From positions 62,001-126,000 of the forward strand of contig CAWBSR010000007.1 of assembly GCA_963791545.1 (NCBI GenBank): a stretch of 64,000 nucleotides of DNA, written 5' to 3'. The notes below the pieces were generated by a model that saw nothing but the letters and a program-made list of their open reading frames with translations, ran no database searches and was not told where the DNA came from. How positions within the stretch are numbered: the stretch's first letter is position 1; the number at the start of each line of letters is the position of its first letter. Shown in pieces: positions 52,305-61,659 of the stretch. This DNA comes from JALYXV01 sp963791545. GTDB taxonomy: Bacteria; Actinomycetota; Acidimicrobiia; Acidimicrobiales; Palsa-688. The position numbers and the translations under genes were made by a program.

Positions 52305-52419
52305 GCCGTTTTGGACTCTACTTCCCACCCCGTCGGCCCTCCGGTCAGGGTTCCGATCTCGGGTTGGCTAGGGCCCGCCGGACCGTCGGGATCGCGATGG
52401 GTGGCCCTGTCGGCGGGGG

Positions 52420-52857
52420 TCAGACGGCGCGGCGCCGGACGTTGGCCACGAAAGTCGACAGGTGCATTGCCAGGCCGAAGACGAGCAGGGCGACAGGGAT
52501 GTGCACCGCCAGCAGCCCCGGGTGCTTGCCCGCCTCGCCCAGCTTGCCGATCTGCCGGCCCAGGCCGATCTGGACGACGGCGCCGACCAGCAGCGCCACC
52601 GTCTCGGCAACGACGACCGACCCCCCGGCCCGGCCCCGCCACATGAGAAATGCCACCACGACCGCCGCCAGGGCGATAACGGCCACCAGGTAGGCCACGC
52701 CGGAGTGAGCGTTGATCAGGCTCTTCCCGGTCGAATTCCGGGCCATGACGCCACCGGTAACCGCCTGTACGAGCACGCCGAGAGAGATGGCACCCGCCAG
52801 CGCAGCCATGACTTTGATGGCCGTCGGGTTCGGTTGCGCAACCGCAGTGGGCGACAT
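52420..52857 (-). CDS. Four-helix membrane protein, cytochrome b561-like in outline
   Basis: 145 residues with four membrane segments (VMAALAGAISLGVLVQAVTG, YLVAVIALAAVVVAFLMW, VVAETVALLVGAVVQIGLG, IPVALLVFGLAMHLSTFV). His residues near segment ends (NAHSGVAYL, KHPGLLAVHIP, MHLSTF) could ligate haem, but no family was firmly recognised. GAGGAG lies 8 bases before the ATG at 52857. Confidence 0.7.
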   Translation of the reverse strand: MSPTAVAQPNPTAIKVMAALAGAISLGVLVQAVTGGVMARNSTGKSLINAHSGVAYLVAVIALAAVVVAFLMWRGRAGGSVVVAETVALLVGAVVQIGLGRQIGKLGEAGKHPGLLAVHIPVALLVFGLAMHLSTFVANVRRRAV

Positions 52858-52875
52858 GGTGGGCTCCTCGAATCG

Positions 52876-54057
52876 GTGTCTGGGGGCTACTCTAAATCGA
52901 CCCGATTGGCCGCCACCCGTCGCATCAGTGGCGCCCGGCCATCGCTACCGGCAGAATGGCGCATCCGCGGACGTACCAGATGGGCGAGAGGCAGGGCCGG
53001 CCGGGGGCCCCTGACCGTAGCGCTGACCACCCTCGTGGTCGGCCTGGGCTGGCTGGCGCCCGCCGCCCAGGCCCAATCCACCACCGCCCCGCCCGGCACC
53101 ACCCCGACCACGAGCGCCCCGGCACCGACCACCAGCACCACCAAGCCCCGGTCCACCACCACGACCGCCAAGCCAGGGGCGACGACGACCACCTCGACCC
53201 CCTCGACCACGTCGACCACGACCACCGCGACCACGTTCCCCCTGGATCTCCTGGCCATCGCCAACTCGGTGCACCGGACGCCTCCGAGCAACGATGCCGC
53301 CCTCCTGTCGGCACTGGCCCCTCTCACCCAGCTGGGCTACAACGCCCAGCAGGCCATGATCGTGGGTATGGGCCAGTTCCCGATCGCGGGACCCGCCTTC
53401 TACACCGACGACTGGCTGGAGCCCCGGCCCGGCCCCATCCCGAGACTGCACCAGGGCGATGACATCATCTGTGCCCAGGGCACGCCGATCCGCTCACCCA
53501 TCGACGGGATACTGCGGTACGACTTCAACGATCCCACCGGTTACGGCGTCGCCGCCATCATCACCGGGCCCGACAAGACCTTCTACCTCAACGGCCACCT
53601 GAGTGCCACCGTGAGCGGGCTCACCACCGGCGCCGCCGTCAAGGTGGGCCAGGTGGTGGGTTTCGTGGGGGCCACCGGCGACGCCACCGGCCCCCACGAC
53701 CACTTCGAGGTGCACCCGCTCGGGGGAGCCGGGGTGGACCCGAAACCGCTCCTCGACGCCTGGCAAGCGGCTGCCATCAAAGCGGTCCCGGCGTTGATAA
53801 GCGCCATCAAGGCGACGTCGAACTCGACGCCGGTCACGGTCGTCCCGCTCCCGATCGCCCTCCCGGCACCGGTCGCGTTTTCCCCCGCCCTGCCGTTGAC
53901 GAAGCGCACCGTCCCCAGCCCCGAGAAATCACTGGCCGGCCTGGCTCTGGTCGCTTTGGCGGCCCTGCTGGCCACCTCAGGCCTGGCCCTCAGCCGTTTC
54001 CTCCCGCTCAGGGGTCGCGGTGGACCCCCCGAAGGCCAGCCCACGCCAGCTCACTGA
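52876..54057 (+). CDS. Secreted M23-family (LytM-type) metallopeptidase
   Basis: An Arg-rich N-terminus leads into a signal sequence (PLTVALTTLVVGLGWLAPAAQA), then a Thr/Pro linker of about 60 residues and a peptidase domain. Zinc ligands follow the LytM pattern: LHQGDDIICAQGTPIRSP (His and Asp) and GPHDHFEVHP (HxH). GYGVAAIITGPD precedes the active site. A C-terminal hydrophobic helix (LAGLALVALAALLATSGLAL) anchors it. It likely cuts or binds peptidoglycan. The start is uncertain: GTG 52876 is given, TTG 52906 is possible. The end overlaps the 3' end of the TetR gene by 50 bp, tail to tail. Confidence 0.82.
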   Translation: MSGGYSKSTRLAATRRISGARPSLPAEWRIRGRTRWARGRAGRGPLTVALTTLVVGLGWLAPAAQAQSTTAPPGTTPTTSAPAPTTSTTKPRSTTTTAKPGATTTTSTPSTTSTTTTATTFPLDLLAIANSVHRTPPSNDAALLSALAPLTQLGYNAQQAMIVGMGQFPIAGPAFYTDDWLEPRPGPIPRLHQGDDIICAQGTPIRSPIDGILRYDFNDPTGYGVAAIITGPDKTFYLNGHLSATVSGLTTGAAVKVGQVVGFVGATGDATGPHDHFEVHPLGGAGVDPKPLLDAWQAAAIKAVPALISAIKATSNSTPVTVVPLPIALPAPVAFSPALPLTKRTVPSPEKSLAGLALVALAALLATSGLALSRFLPLRGRGGPPEGQPTPAH

Positions 54058-54652
54058 CCCGGCGCGACAGGCGGACCGCCTCGTCGGCCCGTTCCTGCTC
54101 GTTCAGGTCGTCGACGTTGCGGGAGCTGGCCCACTGGCGGCTACTGACCTCGGCCAGGCCCACGATGCCGTAGGCCAACAGCTGGCGGTGGTCGTTGGAG
54201 ATGTCTGCCTCGATGAGGGTGGCGATGGCGGCCGCGATGATGTCCTCGACCCGGCGCACGGCGTCGTTGAACTCCTCGTCGCGCCGGGCCCCGCTACCGA
54301 AGAGGAGCCGGAAGGCGTTGGTCTGCTCGGTCACGAACTCGAAGTAGGCCCCGAAACCGGCCTCCACCCGCTGGCGGGGACCCGTGGCGCCACCGACGGC
54401 GGCGGTCACGGTTGACACCAGGTGGCCGCCGACGTCCTCCAGCAGCTCCAGGTACAGCTCCCGTTTGGAGTCGAAGTGCTGGTAGAGGACCGGTTTGGTA
54501 ACCCCCGCGGCCTCGGCCACCTCGTCCATCGACGTGCCGTGGAAGCCCCGCTCGGCGAACACGTCGACGGCCACATCGAGCAATTGGCGCCGCCGCCGGG
54601 CCGCGGGGAGCCGGCTCGAGGCAGGACGGGCGCGAAGCGATTCGGTGCTCAT
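54008..54652 (-). CDS. TetR-family transcriptional regulator
   Basis: 214 residues. The N-terminal helix-turn-helix reads LLDVAVDVFAERGFHGTSMD then VAEAAGVTKPVLYQHFDSK. The C-terminal ligand domain is typical of fatty-acid or drug responsive members and ends SELAWAGLRG. A tandem palindromic site at 54755-54776, about 100 bp upstream, is a candidate operator for autoregulation and for control of the divergent small frame. Confidence 0.9.
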   Translation of the reverse strand: MSTESLRARPASSRLPAARRRRQLLDVAVDVFAERGFHGTSMDEVAEAAGVTKPVLYQHFDSKRELYLELLEDVGGHLVSTVTAAVGGATGPRQRVEAGFGAYFEFVTEQTNAFRLLFGSGARRDEEFNDAVRRVEDIIAAAIATLIEADISNDHRQLLAYGIVGLAEVSSRQWASSRNVDDLNEQERADEAVRLSRRVSELAWAGLRGVHRDP

Positions 54653-54754
54653 CGGCTCATCGGCATGCCGCCGGGCAACGTCGGACCGCAGGCTCGGTTC
54701 ATGGAACTCGCTGAGAATGCCACACTGGGCGACCTTGCCCGAGATCCCCGCAAA

Positions 54755-54776
54755 TGACTAGTAGGAATTGACTAGT
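54755..54776. promoter_or_regulatory. Candidate TetR operator (two TGACTAGT units)
   Basis: TGACTAGT at 54755-54762 and again at 54769-54776, 14 bp apart. Each unit contains the palindrome ACTAGT. The 14-bp spacing places both on about the same face of the helix. It lies between the TetR gene and a small divergent frame. Confidence 0.5.
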
Positions 54777-54797
54777 TACCTGGCGAACCTCTGAAGT

Positions 54798-54971
54798 GTG
54801 AAGGCACCCCGGGCGACTCCGGTTCGCGACTCCACCCGGCCCCCGGAGCCGCTGCGGCCCGCTCCCGCCCGGGTGGCGGCGATCAGCCTGCTCGCCGCCC
54901 AAGCCCGCCGTCGCCGGTACCGCATCGGCCCCCCGGGAGGTCCTGGTGGCGCCGGGCCGGTCACCGGTTAG
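54798..54971 (+). CDS. Possible small basic protein (57 aa)
   Basis: A GTG at 54798 opens 57 residues rich in Arg, Pro and Ala (MKAPRATPVRDSTRPPEPL, then ISLLAAQARRRRYRIGPPGG). It begins 21 bases after the tandem ACTAGT site. No family match, and Pro/Arg-rich composition also arises by chance in high-GC DNA, so this is weakly supported. Confidence 0.25.
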   Translation: MKAPRATPVRDSTRPPEPLRPAPARVAAISLLAAQARRRRYRIGPPGGPGGAGPVTG

Positions 54972-54999
54972 CGCCCGTTCTGACACCGGCCCCGAGCGC

Positions 55000-56106
55000 T
55001 CAGTAGGCGATCACCGAGCGGGCTGCCTCCCCTGTCTGGAGGGTCGCCAACGCCTCGTTGATCTGTTCCAGCGTGATCGTGCGGGCGATCAGTTCGTCCA
55101 GCTTCAGCTTGCCGTCCCGGTAGAAACCGATGATCCGGGCCACGTCCCGGCGGACGTCGGAACTGCCGTACCAGCAGCCCCGGATGGTCTTCTGGGCCAG
55201 CACCACCCCGAAGAAGGCGGCCACGTTGACGACCGCGTCCATCCGGGGCACACCGACCAGGATCGTCTGGCCGCCTCGCCGGGTCATGGTGATGGTCTGG
55301 TCGATGGTCTGTTGGAGGCCGATGACCTCGAAGGCGACGTCGGCGCCCCGCTGGCCGGTCAGTTCCATGACGGCGCTGACCGCATCCCGCTTGTCGGCGT
55401 TGACCACCTCGGTGGCGCCGAACCGGCCGGCCAGCTCCAGCTTCGATTCGTGGACGTCGACGGCGATGACCCGGCTGGCGCCGGCGATGACCGCCCCCTG
55501 GATCACATTGAGCCCGACCCCGCCGCAGCCCATTACCGCCACCGTGTCGCCCGCGGTGATGTCGGCGGTATTCAACGCCGCCCCCACTCCCGTCAGCACG
55601 CCGCAGCCGATCAGCGCCGCCACCTTGAGGTCGAGGTCGGCGGGGATCTTGATGGCGCTGACGGCGGGGATGACGCTCAGCTCCGAGAACGTCCCGACCG
55701 CCGCCATCTGGTGCACCGCCTGGCCCCCGGAGGTGAAACGGGTCGTCCCATCCAGCATCCACCCCATGGCGACGCTCATGGTGCTGGCCTCGCAGATCTC
55801 CGGCTGGCCCCGCTGGCAGAAGTAGCACTCGCCGCATTGCGGCACCCAGGAGATGACGACGTGGTCGCCCGGGGCCAGGTCGGTGACGCCTTCGCCGATC
55901 GCCTCGATGACGCCCGCCCCCTCGTGGCCGAGCACGACCGGTGTCGGAGTCAGGAGGGTCCCGTTCTGCATTGACAGGTCGGAATGGCACACGCCCGACG
56001 CCGCCATCCGAACCAGCACCTCACCGGCGTGGGGAGCGGCGACCTCCACGTCGGTGCGCACTTCCAACGGTTGTCCCACGGCTACCAGCACGGCCGCTTT
56101 CGTCAT
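55000..56106 (-). CDS. Zinc-dependent alcohol dehydrogenase
   Basis: MDR-superfamily dehydrogenase of 368 residues. The catalytic zinc site is ASGVCHSDLS and LGHEGAGVIEAIG. The structural zinc lobe is CGECYFCQRGQPEIC, and the Rossmann motif is AVMGCGGVGLNVIQGA. Length and the GCGVLTGVGAALNTA block place it near the class III and mycothiol/NDMA-dependent group. Substrate unknown. ATG 56106 with a TAGCCT box 7 bases upstream. Confidence 0.9.
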   Translation of the reverse strand: MTKAAVLVAVGQPLEVRTDVEVAAPHAGEVLVRMAASGVCHSDLSMQNGTLLTPTPVVLGHEGAGVIEAIGEGVTDLAPGDHVVISWVPQCGECYFCQRGQPEICEASTMSVAMGWMLDGTTRFTSGGQAVHQMAAVGTFSELSVIPAVSAIKIPADLDLKVAALIGCGVLTGVGAALNTADITAGDTVAVMGCGGVGLNVIQGAVIAGASRVIAVDVHESKLELAGRFGATEVVNADKRDAVSAVMELTGQRGADVAFEVIGLQQTIDQTITMTRRGGQTILVGVPRMDAVVNVAAFFGVVLAQKTIRGCWYGSSDVRRDVARIIGFYRDGKLKLDELIARTITLEQINEALATLQTGEAARSVIAY

Positions 56107-56113
56107 GGCGGCG

Positions 56114-56119
56114 AGGCTA
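56114..56119 (-). promoter_or_regulatory. -10 box of the alcohol dehydrogenase gene
   Basis: TAGCCT on the minus strand ends 7 bases before the ATG at 56106. It overlaps the last codon region of the upstream small membrane protein. Confidence 0.45.
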
Positions 56120-56367
56120 TAGGCGCCCTGCCTTGCGATCCTCCCGTTCTGCCGCCTTCACCGCGTAGCCGGCCACGATGGCCGGGGGAAGCACCACACA
56201 CGCCCCGACCAGCCCGATCAGGCTGACGCTGACCGCGAGATGCGGGAACCCGGCCAGGAAGCCGGCGCCGAAGGCCACCATGGCGACGAGGAGGAGGAGG
56301 TAGCCGATCCGATTGCCCCAGTTGGCGAGGCGGGCGTACCGGGCCCGTCTGGCGAGGATGGGGTCCG

Positions 56368-56371
<4 letters not shown>
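56117..56371 (-). CDS. Small two-helix membrane protein
   Basis: 84 residues with two membrane segments (IGYLLLLVAMVAFGAGFLAG and VSVSLIGLVGACVVLPPAIVAGY) and a basic C-terminus. Unknown function. Its ATG overlaps the stop codon of the glycosyltransferase gene (ATGA), so it is third in the operon 58271 to 56117. Confidence 0.75.
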
Positions 56372-57533
<1,162 letters not shown>

Positions 57534-57537
<4 letters not shown>

Positions 57538-58271
57538 CCCGGCTGAAATGATGTCGGCGGATCGTTGGTATCGGTGGTCTCGGTTGAATCGTCCGGAACA
57601 AAAGCCACCGTCTCCGGATTCTGTGCGCGCTGGGGCAACTGTGTGCGCCCAGGGGCGTCCGGCACCGTCGTGCGCGCGCGATCGCCCGGGCGCGCGCGCT
57701 TCGCAGGTCCTGTGTCGTTGTGGACGCCGGATCCGGCCAGGTGACGGGCCACCGGGTGGAACAAGCGGGCGATGGTGGCCGTCACGCCAACCGCCAGGAT
57801 CAGGTCGCCGACCGAGAGGACCTCCTTGAACAGCGGCACCGGGATGGTGTCGGCGAGCGGCCGCAGCCGGTCGCGAGGAACTTCGCGGTGGTGGCGGGAG
57901 CCGTAGTTGAGCACCGGCTCCTGCGCCCGGGTGGCGACGTGGGCGGCCACCACGGCGCCGGAGCGCACCGGCATCCCGCCGTTGAGGCCGATGACGAGGG
58001 CGTTGGCGGCCACGCCGACCGCGACCACGCCGATGCCGACCAGGTTCGGGTTGAGCGCCGCGAAGGCCAGCAAGGCGGTCGCCCCGGCGACGGGCAGGGC
58101 GGTGCCAAGGAAACCGATACTGAAGCGGTCGGTCGCCAACTGCAGCCCGAAACCGGCGATGACCAACCACCAGGCCCGCAACCGGTGCCGGGGCAGAAAG
58201 CGCAACCGCCCTCCGCTGGCCAGTCCGATCACCGTGCCGGCGACCAGGGCCAGCCCGGTGACGTAGAACAT
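57534..58271 (-). CDS. DUF5317-type membrane protein
   Basis: 245 residues with about five membrane segments (GLALVAGTVIGLASGG, RAWWLVIAGFGLQLATD, ALPVAGATALLAFAAL, VGIGVVAVGVAANALVIGLNGGMPV, VGDLILAVGVTATIARLF). The NGGMPV block and LADTIPVPLFKEVLSVGDL are hallmarks of DUF5317 proteins. A polar C-terminal tail of about 60 residues follows. Function unknown. It heads an operon with the glycosyltransferase and the small membrane protein, joined by 4-bp overlaps. Confidence 0.8.
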
Positions 58272-58280
58272 CGAGGCGAG

Positions 58281-58290
58281 ACGCTACCGT
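58281..58290. promoter_or_regulatory. Overlapping divergent -10 boxes (DUF5317 operon and crotonase)
   Basis: Plus-strand TACCGT (58285-58290) ends 7 bases before the GTG at 58298. Minus-strand TAGCGT (58286-58281) ends 9 bases before the ATG at 58271. Only 26 bp separate the two start codons. Confidence 0.5.
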
Positions 58291-58297
58291 CCGGTCG

Positions 58298-59092
58298 GTG
58301 CCAGCTGACAGTACGGACCATGAAGTGCTGTACTCGGTAGCCGACCGGGTCGCACGCATCACGATCAATCGGCCTGAGCGGCGCAACGCCCTGACTTGGA
58401 CCGCGGTCGAGGAGCTGGGGCGCTGTCTGGCCGCGGCGGGCGGTGACGCCGAGGTGCGGGTCGTGGTCCTCACCGGCGCCGGCGAGGCGGCGTTTTGCTC
58501 CGGGATCGACCTTTCCGCTATGGCGTCGGGCGCCTCGGTGGCCGCGCTCCACCAGGCCCGGGGACGCCTGGCGGCGGTGTTCGGCCAACTGTGGTCGCTC
58601 GGCAAACCGGTGATCGCGGCAGTCCGGGGCTACGCGGTGGCGGGCGGCTTCGGCCTCGCCCTCGCCTGCGACCTGGTCGTGTGCAGCGAGGAGAGCGTCT
58701 TCGCGGCCCCCGAGATCGACATCGGGCTGTGGCCGTTCATGATCACGGTGCCCCTCGTTCGCTCCATGCCGCCCAAGAAGGCCCTGGAACTGATGCTCAC
58801 CGGGCGTCGGGTATCGGCCACCGAAGGCGAACGGCTCGGATTCGTCAACCAGGTCGTCCCGGCCGCCGAACTCGACACCGTCGTCAGAGAGCTGGCGGCG
58901 ACTCTGGCCGCGAAGTCAGCGACAGCCATGAAGCTGGGCCGGGACTCGTTCTATGCGGTTTGGGACCTGGCGGCAGGGGAGGCACTGGCCGTACTCCACC
59001 CGCTGCTGTCGGTTGTCACGGGCACCGATGACGCCCGGGAGGGGATGGCCGCCTTCCGGGAGAAGCGTCCCCCGGAGTGGTCCGGGTCCTAG
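58298..59092 (+). CDS. Crotonase-superfamily protein (enoyl-CoA hydratase-like)
   Basis: 264 residues with the crotonase fold: ITINRPERRNALTW, VLTGAGEAAFCSGIDLSAM and the oxyanion region RGYAVAGGFGLALACDL. At the position of the first catalytic Glu (GGxxELALACD in true hydratases) the sequence has Gly. The second Glu is present in AAPEIDIGLWPF, but the following glycines differ. Hydratase activity is therefore doubtful; isomerase, thioesterase or other crotonase chemistry is possible. GTG start 7 bases after TACCGT. It converges on the GlsB-like gene with a 4-bp overlap. Confidence 0.85.
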   Translation: MPADSTDHEVLYSVADRVARITINRPERRNALTWTAVEELGRCLAAAGGDAEVRVVVLTGAGEAAFCSGIDLSAMASGASVAALHQARGRLAAVFGQLWSLGKPVIAAVRGYAVAGGFGLALACDLVVCSEESVFAAPEIDIGLWPFMITVPLVRSMPPKKALELMLTGRRVSATEGERLGFVNQVVPAAELDTVVRELAATLAAKSATAMKLGRDSFYAVWDLAAGEALAVLHPLLSVVTGTDDAREGMAAFREKRPPEWSGS

Positions 59093-59355
59093 TAGTAGGC
59101 GCGCCGGCGGCGGCTGCCGCTGACCAGCGCCACGATGGCGGCGGCGCCCAGCACCTCGCAGATGAACACCCCGAGGCGGTGGTTGGCGGGAAGGGGCCAG
59201 ATCAGGCGGGCGATAAACCCACCGAGCAGGGCACCGCCGATGCCGACGAGGGCAGTCATGAACAGGCCCATAGGGTTGTGGCCCGGAACCAACAATCGAG
59301 CCAAGGCGCCGATGATGAGGCCGAAAATCAGGATGGAAATGATCAGGAACACCAC
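59089..59355 (-). CDS. GlsB/YeaQ/YmgE-family membrane protein
   Basis: 88 residues, three membrane segments, the transglycosylase-associated protein family: IIGALARLLVPGHNPMG, TALVGIGGALLGGFIARLIW and LGAAAIVALVSG. These small proteins are linked to general stress responses; mechanism unknown. GTG start at 59355. Confidence 0.88.
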   Translation of the reverse strand: MVFLIISILIFGLIIGALARLLVPGHNPMGLFMTALVGIGGALLGGFIARLIWPLPANHRLGVFICEVLGAAAIVALVSGSRRRRAYY

Positions 59356-59405
59356 ACCTGTACTTGTGACCCCGCCGGCGACTTCGGTAAACCTGCAATC
59401 CGCCC

Positions 59406-60107
59406 GTGCCCGTGCCTGAAACCGCCACCATCACCATTGATCGGCAGGACCGGCGCAACGCTCTCGATGTGGCAACGTGCGAGCGGCTGGCGGCGGAGGT
59501 CGGGGCGGCGGCACGCGGGGGCGTCCGGGCCATCGTCCTCACCGGCGCCGGTCCCCATTTCTGCGCCGGGGCCGACCTGGGACTGGTGCATGGCACCGAG
59601 CTGGCCAGCGCCTTGCGGGAGCTGCTCGAGGTGATCGTCACCATTCCGCTGCCCGTCATCGCGGCCGTCCATGGCGCCGCCCTGGGAGCGGGAACGCAGC
59701 TGGCGCTGGCCTGTGATCTGCGGGTTGTCGACCCGACCGCCCGTTTCGGCATCCCGGCCGCCAAACTGGGTCTCATGGTCGACGACTGGACGGTGCAGCG
59801 CCTGGCGCTCCTGGCCGGTCACGGCCCGGCCCGGACCCTGTTGCTGAGCGCCGAGGAACTCGACGCCGAAGCGGCATTGCGGCTCGGGTTCGCCCAGCGG
59901 CCCGGCAACCTGGCGGACGCCCAGGCCTGGGCCAAGCAACTGGCGGCTCTGGCGCCGCTCAGCCTGGCCGGGCACAAACAACTCCTCAACCGCCTCGACG
60001 GCGCAGCATCGGCCGAGGCCTACCGCCGGGCCTGGGCCAGCGCCGATGCCGCCGAAGGAATCGCCGCCTTCCGTGAGCGCCGACCTCCGCATTTCGAGGG
60101 TCGGTGA
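59406..60107 (+). CDS. Crotonase-superfamily protein lacking both catalytic Glu
   Basis: 233 residues. Crotonase blocks: ITIDRQDRRNALD, IVLTGAGPHFCAGADLGLV and HGAALGAGTQLALACDLRV. The first catalytic Glu is Gln (GTQLALACD) and the second is Ala (FGIPAAKLGLMV). Mycobacterial EchA6 also lacks these residues and acts as an acyl-CoA carrier for FAS-II instead of a hydratase; a similar role is possible here but unproven. Its stop overlaps the start of ccdA by 4 bases, so it is in the cytochrome c operon, which is unusual. Confidence 0.85.
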   Translation: MPVPETATITIDRQDRRNALDVATCERLAAEVGAAARGGVRAIVLTGAGPHFCAGADLGLVHGTELASALRELLEVIVTIPLPVIAAVHGAALGAGTQLALACDLRVVDPTARFGIPAAKLGLMVDDWTVQRLALLAGHGPARTLLLSAEELDAEAALRLGFAQRPGNLADAQAWAKQLAALAPLSLAGHKQLLNRLDGAASAEAYRRAWASADAAEGIAAFRERRPPHFEGR

Positions 60108-60856
60108 GCACCCAGGACCTGATCGCCCATTCGCCGGTAGGTTTCGTCGTGGCGTTCGGGGCCGGCATGGCGTCATTCCTCTCGCCGTGTGTGCTGCCGC
60201 TGGTCCCCAGCTACCTGTCGCTGATGTCGGGCCTGAGTGCCACCGAAATGCAGGTCGGGACCAGGACCGATCAGCGGACCATGCTCCGCGCGGCACTCCT
60301 CTTCGTCGCCGGATTCACGGTGGTGTTCGCGGGATTCGAAGCCGGCGCCAGCGTCCTGGGCAAGACACTGCAAACCCACCAAACGGGGCTGACCCAGGTC
60401 GCCGGGGTGGTCATCATCGTGATGGGCCTGGCCTTCGCGGGGGTCGTCCGGCCGTCGTGGCTGATGAAGGAGCGGCGCTTCCACGTCCTGCCGTCGGCCC
60501 TCGGTTCGTGGGCCCCCCCGTTGATGGGGATGGCCTTCGCCTTCGGGTGGACCCCATGCATCGGCCCCGCCCTCAGTGCCGTGCTGGCCCTGTCCAATAC
60601 CGGGAGCACCCTGGCCCGGGGTGAGGCCATGCTGCTGTGCTATTCGCTGGGGTTGGGGGTGCCCTTCATCGCCAGCGGCCTCGCCTTCGCCCGCCTGGCC
60701 GGAGTGTTCAGCTGGATCAAGGCCCACCTGCGAGCGGTCAATCTGGTGTCCGGCCTGCTGCTCGCGGCGCTCGGGGTATTGCTGCTCACCGACAACATCC
60801 ACCGATTGTCGAACTGGTTCATCAAGCTGCCCGGATTGAACCACTTCAACCTGTAA
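60104..60856 (+). CDS. ccdA: Cytochrome c biogenesis thiol transporter CcdA
   Basis: 250 residues, six membrane segments. The two redox Cys lie in SFLSPCVLPLVPSY and FGWTPCIGPAL. CcdA passes reducing power across the membrane to keep apocytochrome c thiols reduced. GTG start at 60104 overlaps the crotonase stop (GTGA). It leads the ccm cluster after a 56-bp gap. Confidence 0.93.
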   Translation: MSTQDLIAHSPVGFVVAFGAGMASFLSPCVLPLVPSYLSLMSGLSATEMQVGTRTDQRTMLRAALLFVAGFTVVFAGFEAGASVLGKTLQTHQTGLTQVAGVVIIVMGLAFAGVVRPSWLMKERRFHVLPSALGSWAPPLMGMAFAFGWTPCIGPALSAVLALSNTGSTLARGEAMLLCYSLGLGVPFIASGLAFARLAGVFSWIKAHLRAVNLVSGLLLAALGVLLLTDNIHRLSNWFIKLPGLNHFNL

Positions 60857-60912
60857 CCGCCCGCCCCGGATGGTGAATGAACGGGGAGCGCCAGTAGCTT
60901 TGTGACGTTGTC

Positions 60913-61659
60913 ATGGTCGCTGCCGTCCGCCTCCGCTCAGCCGTAGCCCTCCTCGGGGGTTTCCCCGTCCTCGCCGGCGCCGACCTCGAGGTGCAGCCGG
61001 GCGAGGTGGTATTGCTCCAGGGAGCCAACGGCGCCGGCAAAACCAGCCTCCTGCGGGCGTGCGCGGGACTGCTGGCCATCGTGTCGGGCCAGGCCGAGGT
61101 GCTGGGCTGCGATCTGACCGCCAACCGCAGGGCGGTACGCCGCCGGGTGGGCCTGATGGGCCACGCCACGGCGCTCTACGACGACCTGACGGTGGAGGAC
61201 AACGTGCGCTTCGCGGTCAAGGCCGCCGGAGGCGCCACGGCTGCCATCGAGCCGGCGCTGGACCGCCTCGGTTTGGCGGGGCGGCTGCGCCAGGTTCCTG
61301 CGGGCCGGCTCTCGGCGGGACAACGGCGCCGCACCGCCCTGGCCGCCCTGGTCGCCCGCCAGCCCGAGTTGTGGCTGCTCGACGAGCCCCATGCCGGCCT
61401 CGACGCCGAGCACCGCGACCTGCTGGACGCCATCATCCGCGAGGCCGTGGCCGCCGGGGCGGCCGTGGTGCTGGCCTCCCACGAGCGGCAACGGGCCATG
61501 GCGCTGGCCCAGCGGACGCTGAGCATGGTAGGTGGCCAGGTATGGCCGGGGCCGGTCATGGCGGCTCCTCCGGCGACCACCGACGAGGCTCCCTCGGAAG
61601 CGGGTTCTTCGGCACCGGCCGGGTTTTTGCCACCCCTTGAGGCCGCCCGTGTGGCGTGA
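60913..61659 (+). CDS. ccmA: Haem exporter ATP-binding subunit CcmA
   Basis: 248 residues, ABC ATPase. Walker A GANGAGKTSLLRA, signature LSAGQRRRTALA, Walker B ELWLLDEPHAGLD, switch His in VLASHERQRAM. The C-terminal 40 residues are a Pro/Ala/Ser tail. Identity as CcmA rests on the neighbours ccmB and ccmC. In System I it powers release of holo-CcmE. The end overlaps ccmB by 11 bp. Confidence 0.9.
   Translation: MVAAVRLRSAVALLGGFPVLAGADLEVQPGEVVLLQGANGAGKTSLLRACAGLLAIVSGQAEVLGCDLTANRRAVRRRVGLMGHATALYDDLTVEDNVRFAVKAAGGATAAIEPALDRLGLAGRLRQVPAGRLSAGQRRRTALAALVARQPELWLLDEPHAGLDAEHRDLLDAIIREAVAAGAAVVLASHERQRAMALAQRTLSMVGGQVWPGPVMAAPPATTDEAPSEAGSSAPAGFLPPLEAARVA

Noticed and set aside
57538..58605. 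Upstream extension of the glycosyltransferase to 745 residues
   Set aside because: Out-of-frame translation of the DUF5317 gene; the ATGA overlap at 57534-57537 gives the natural start.
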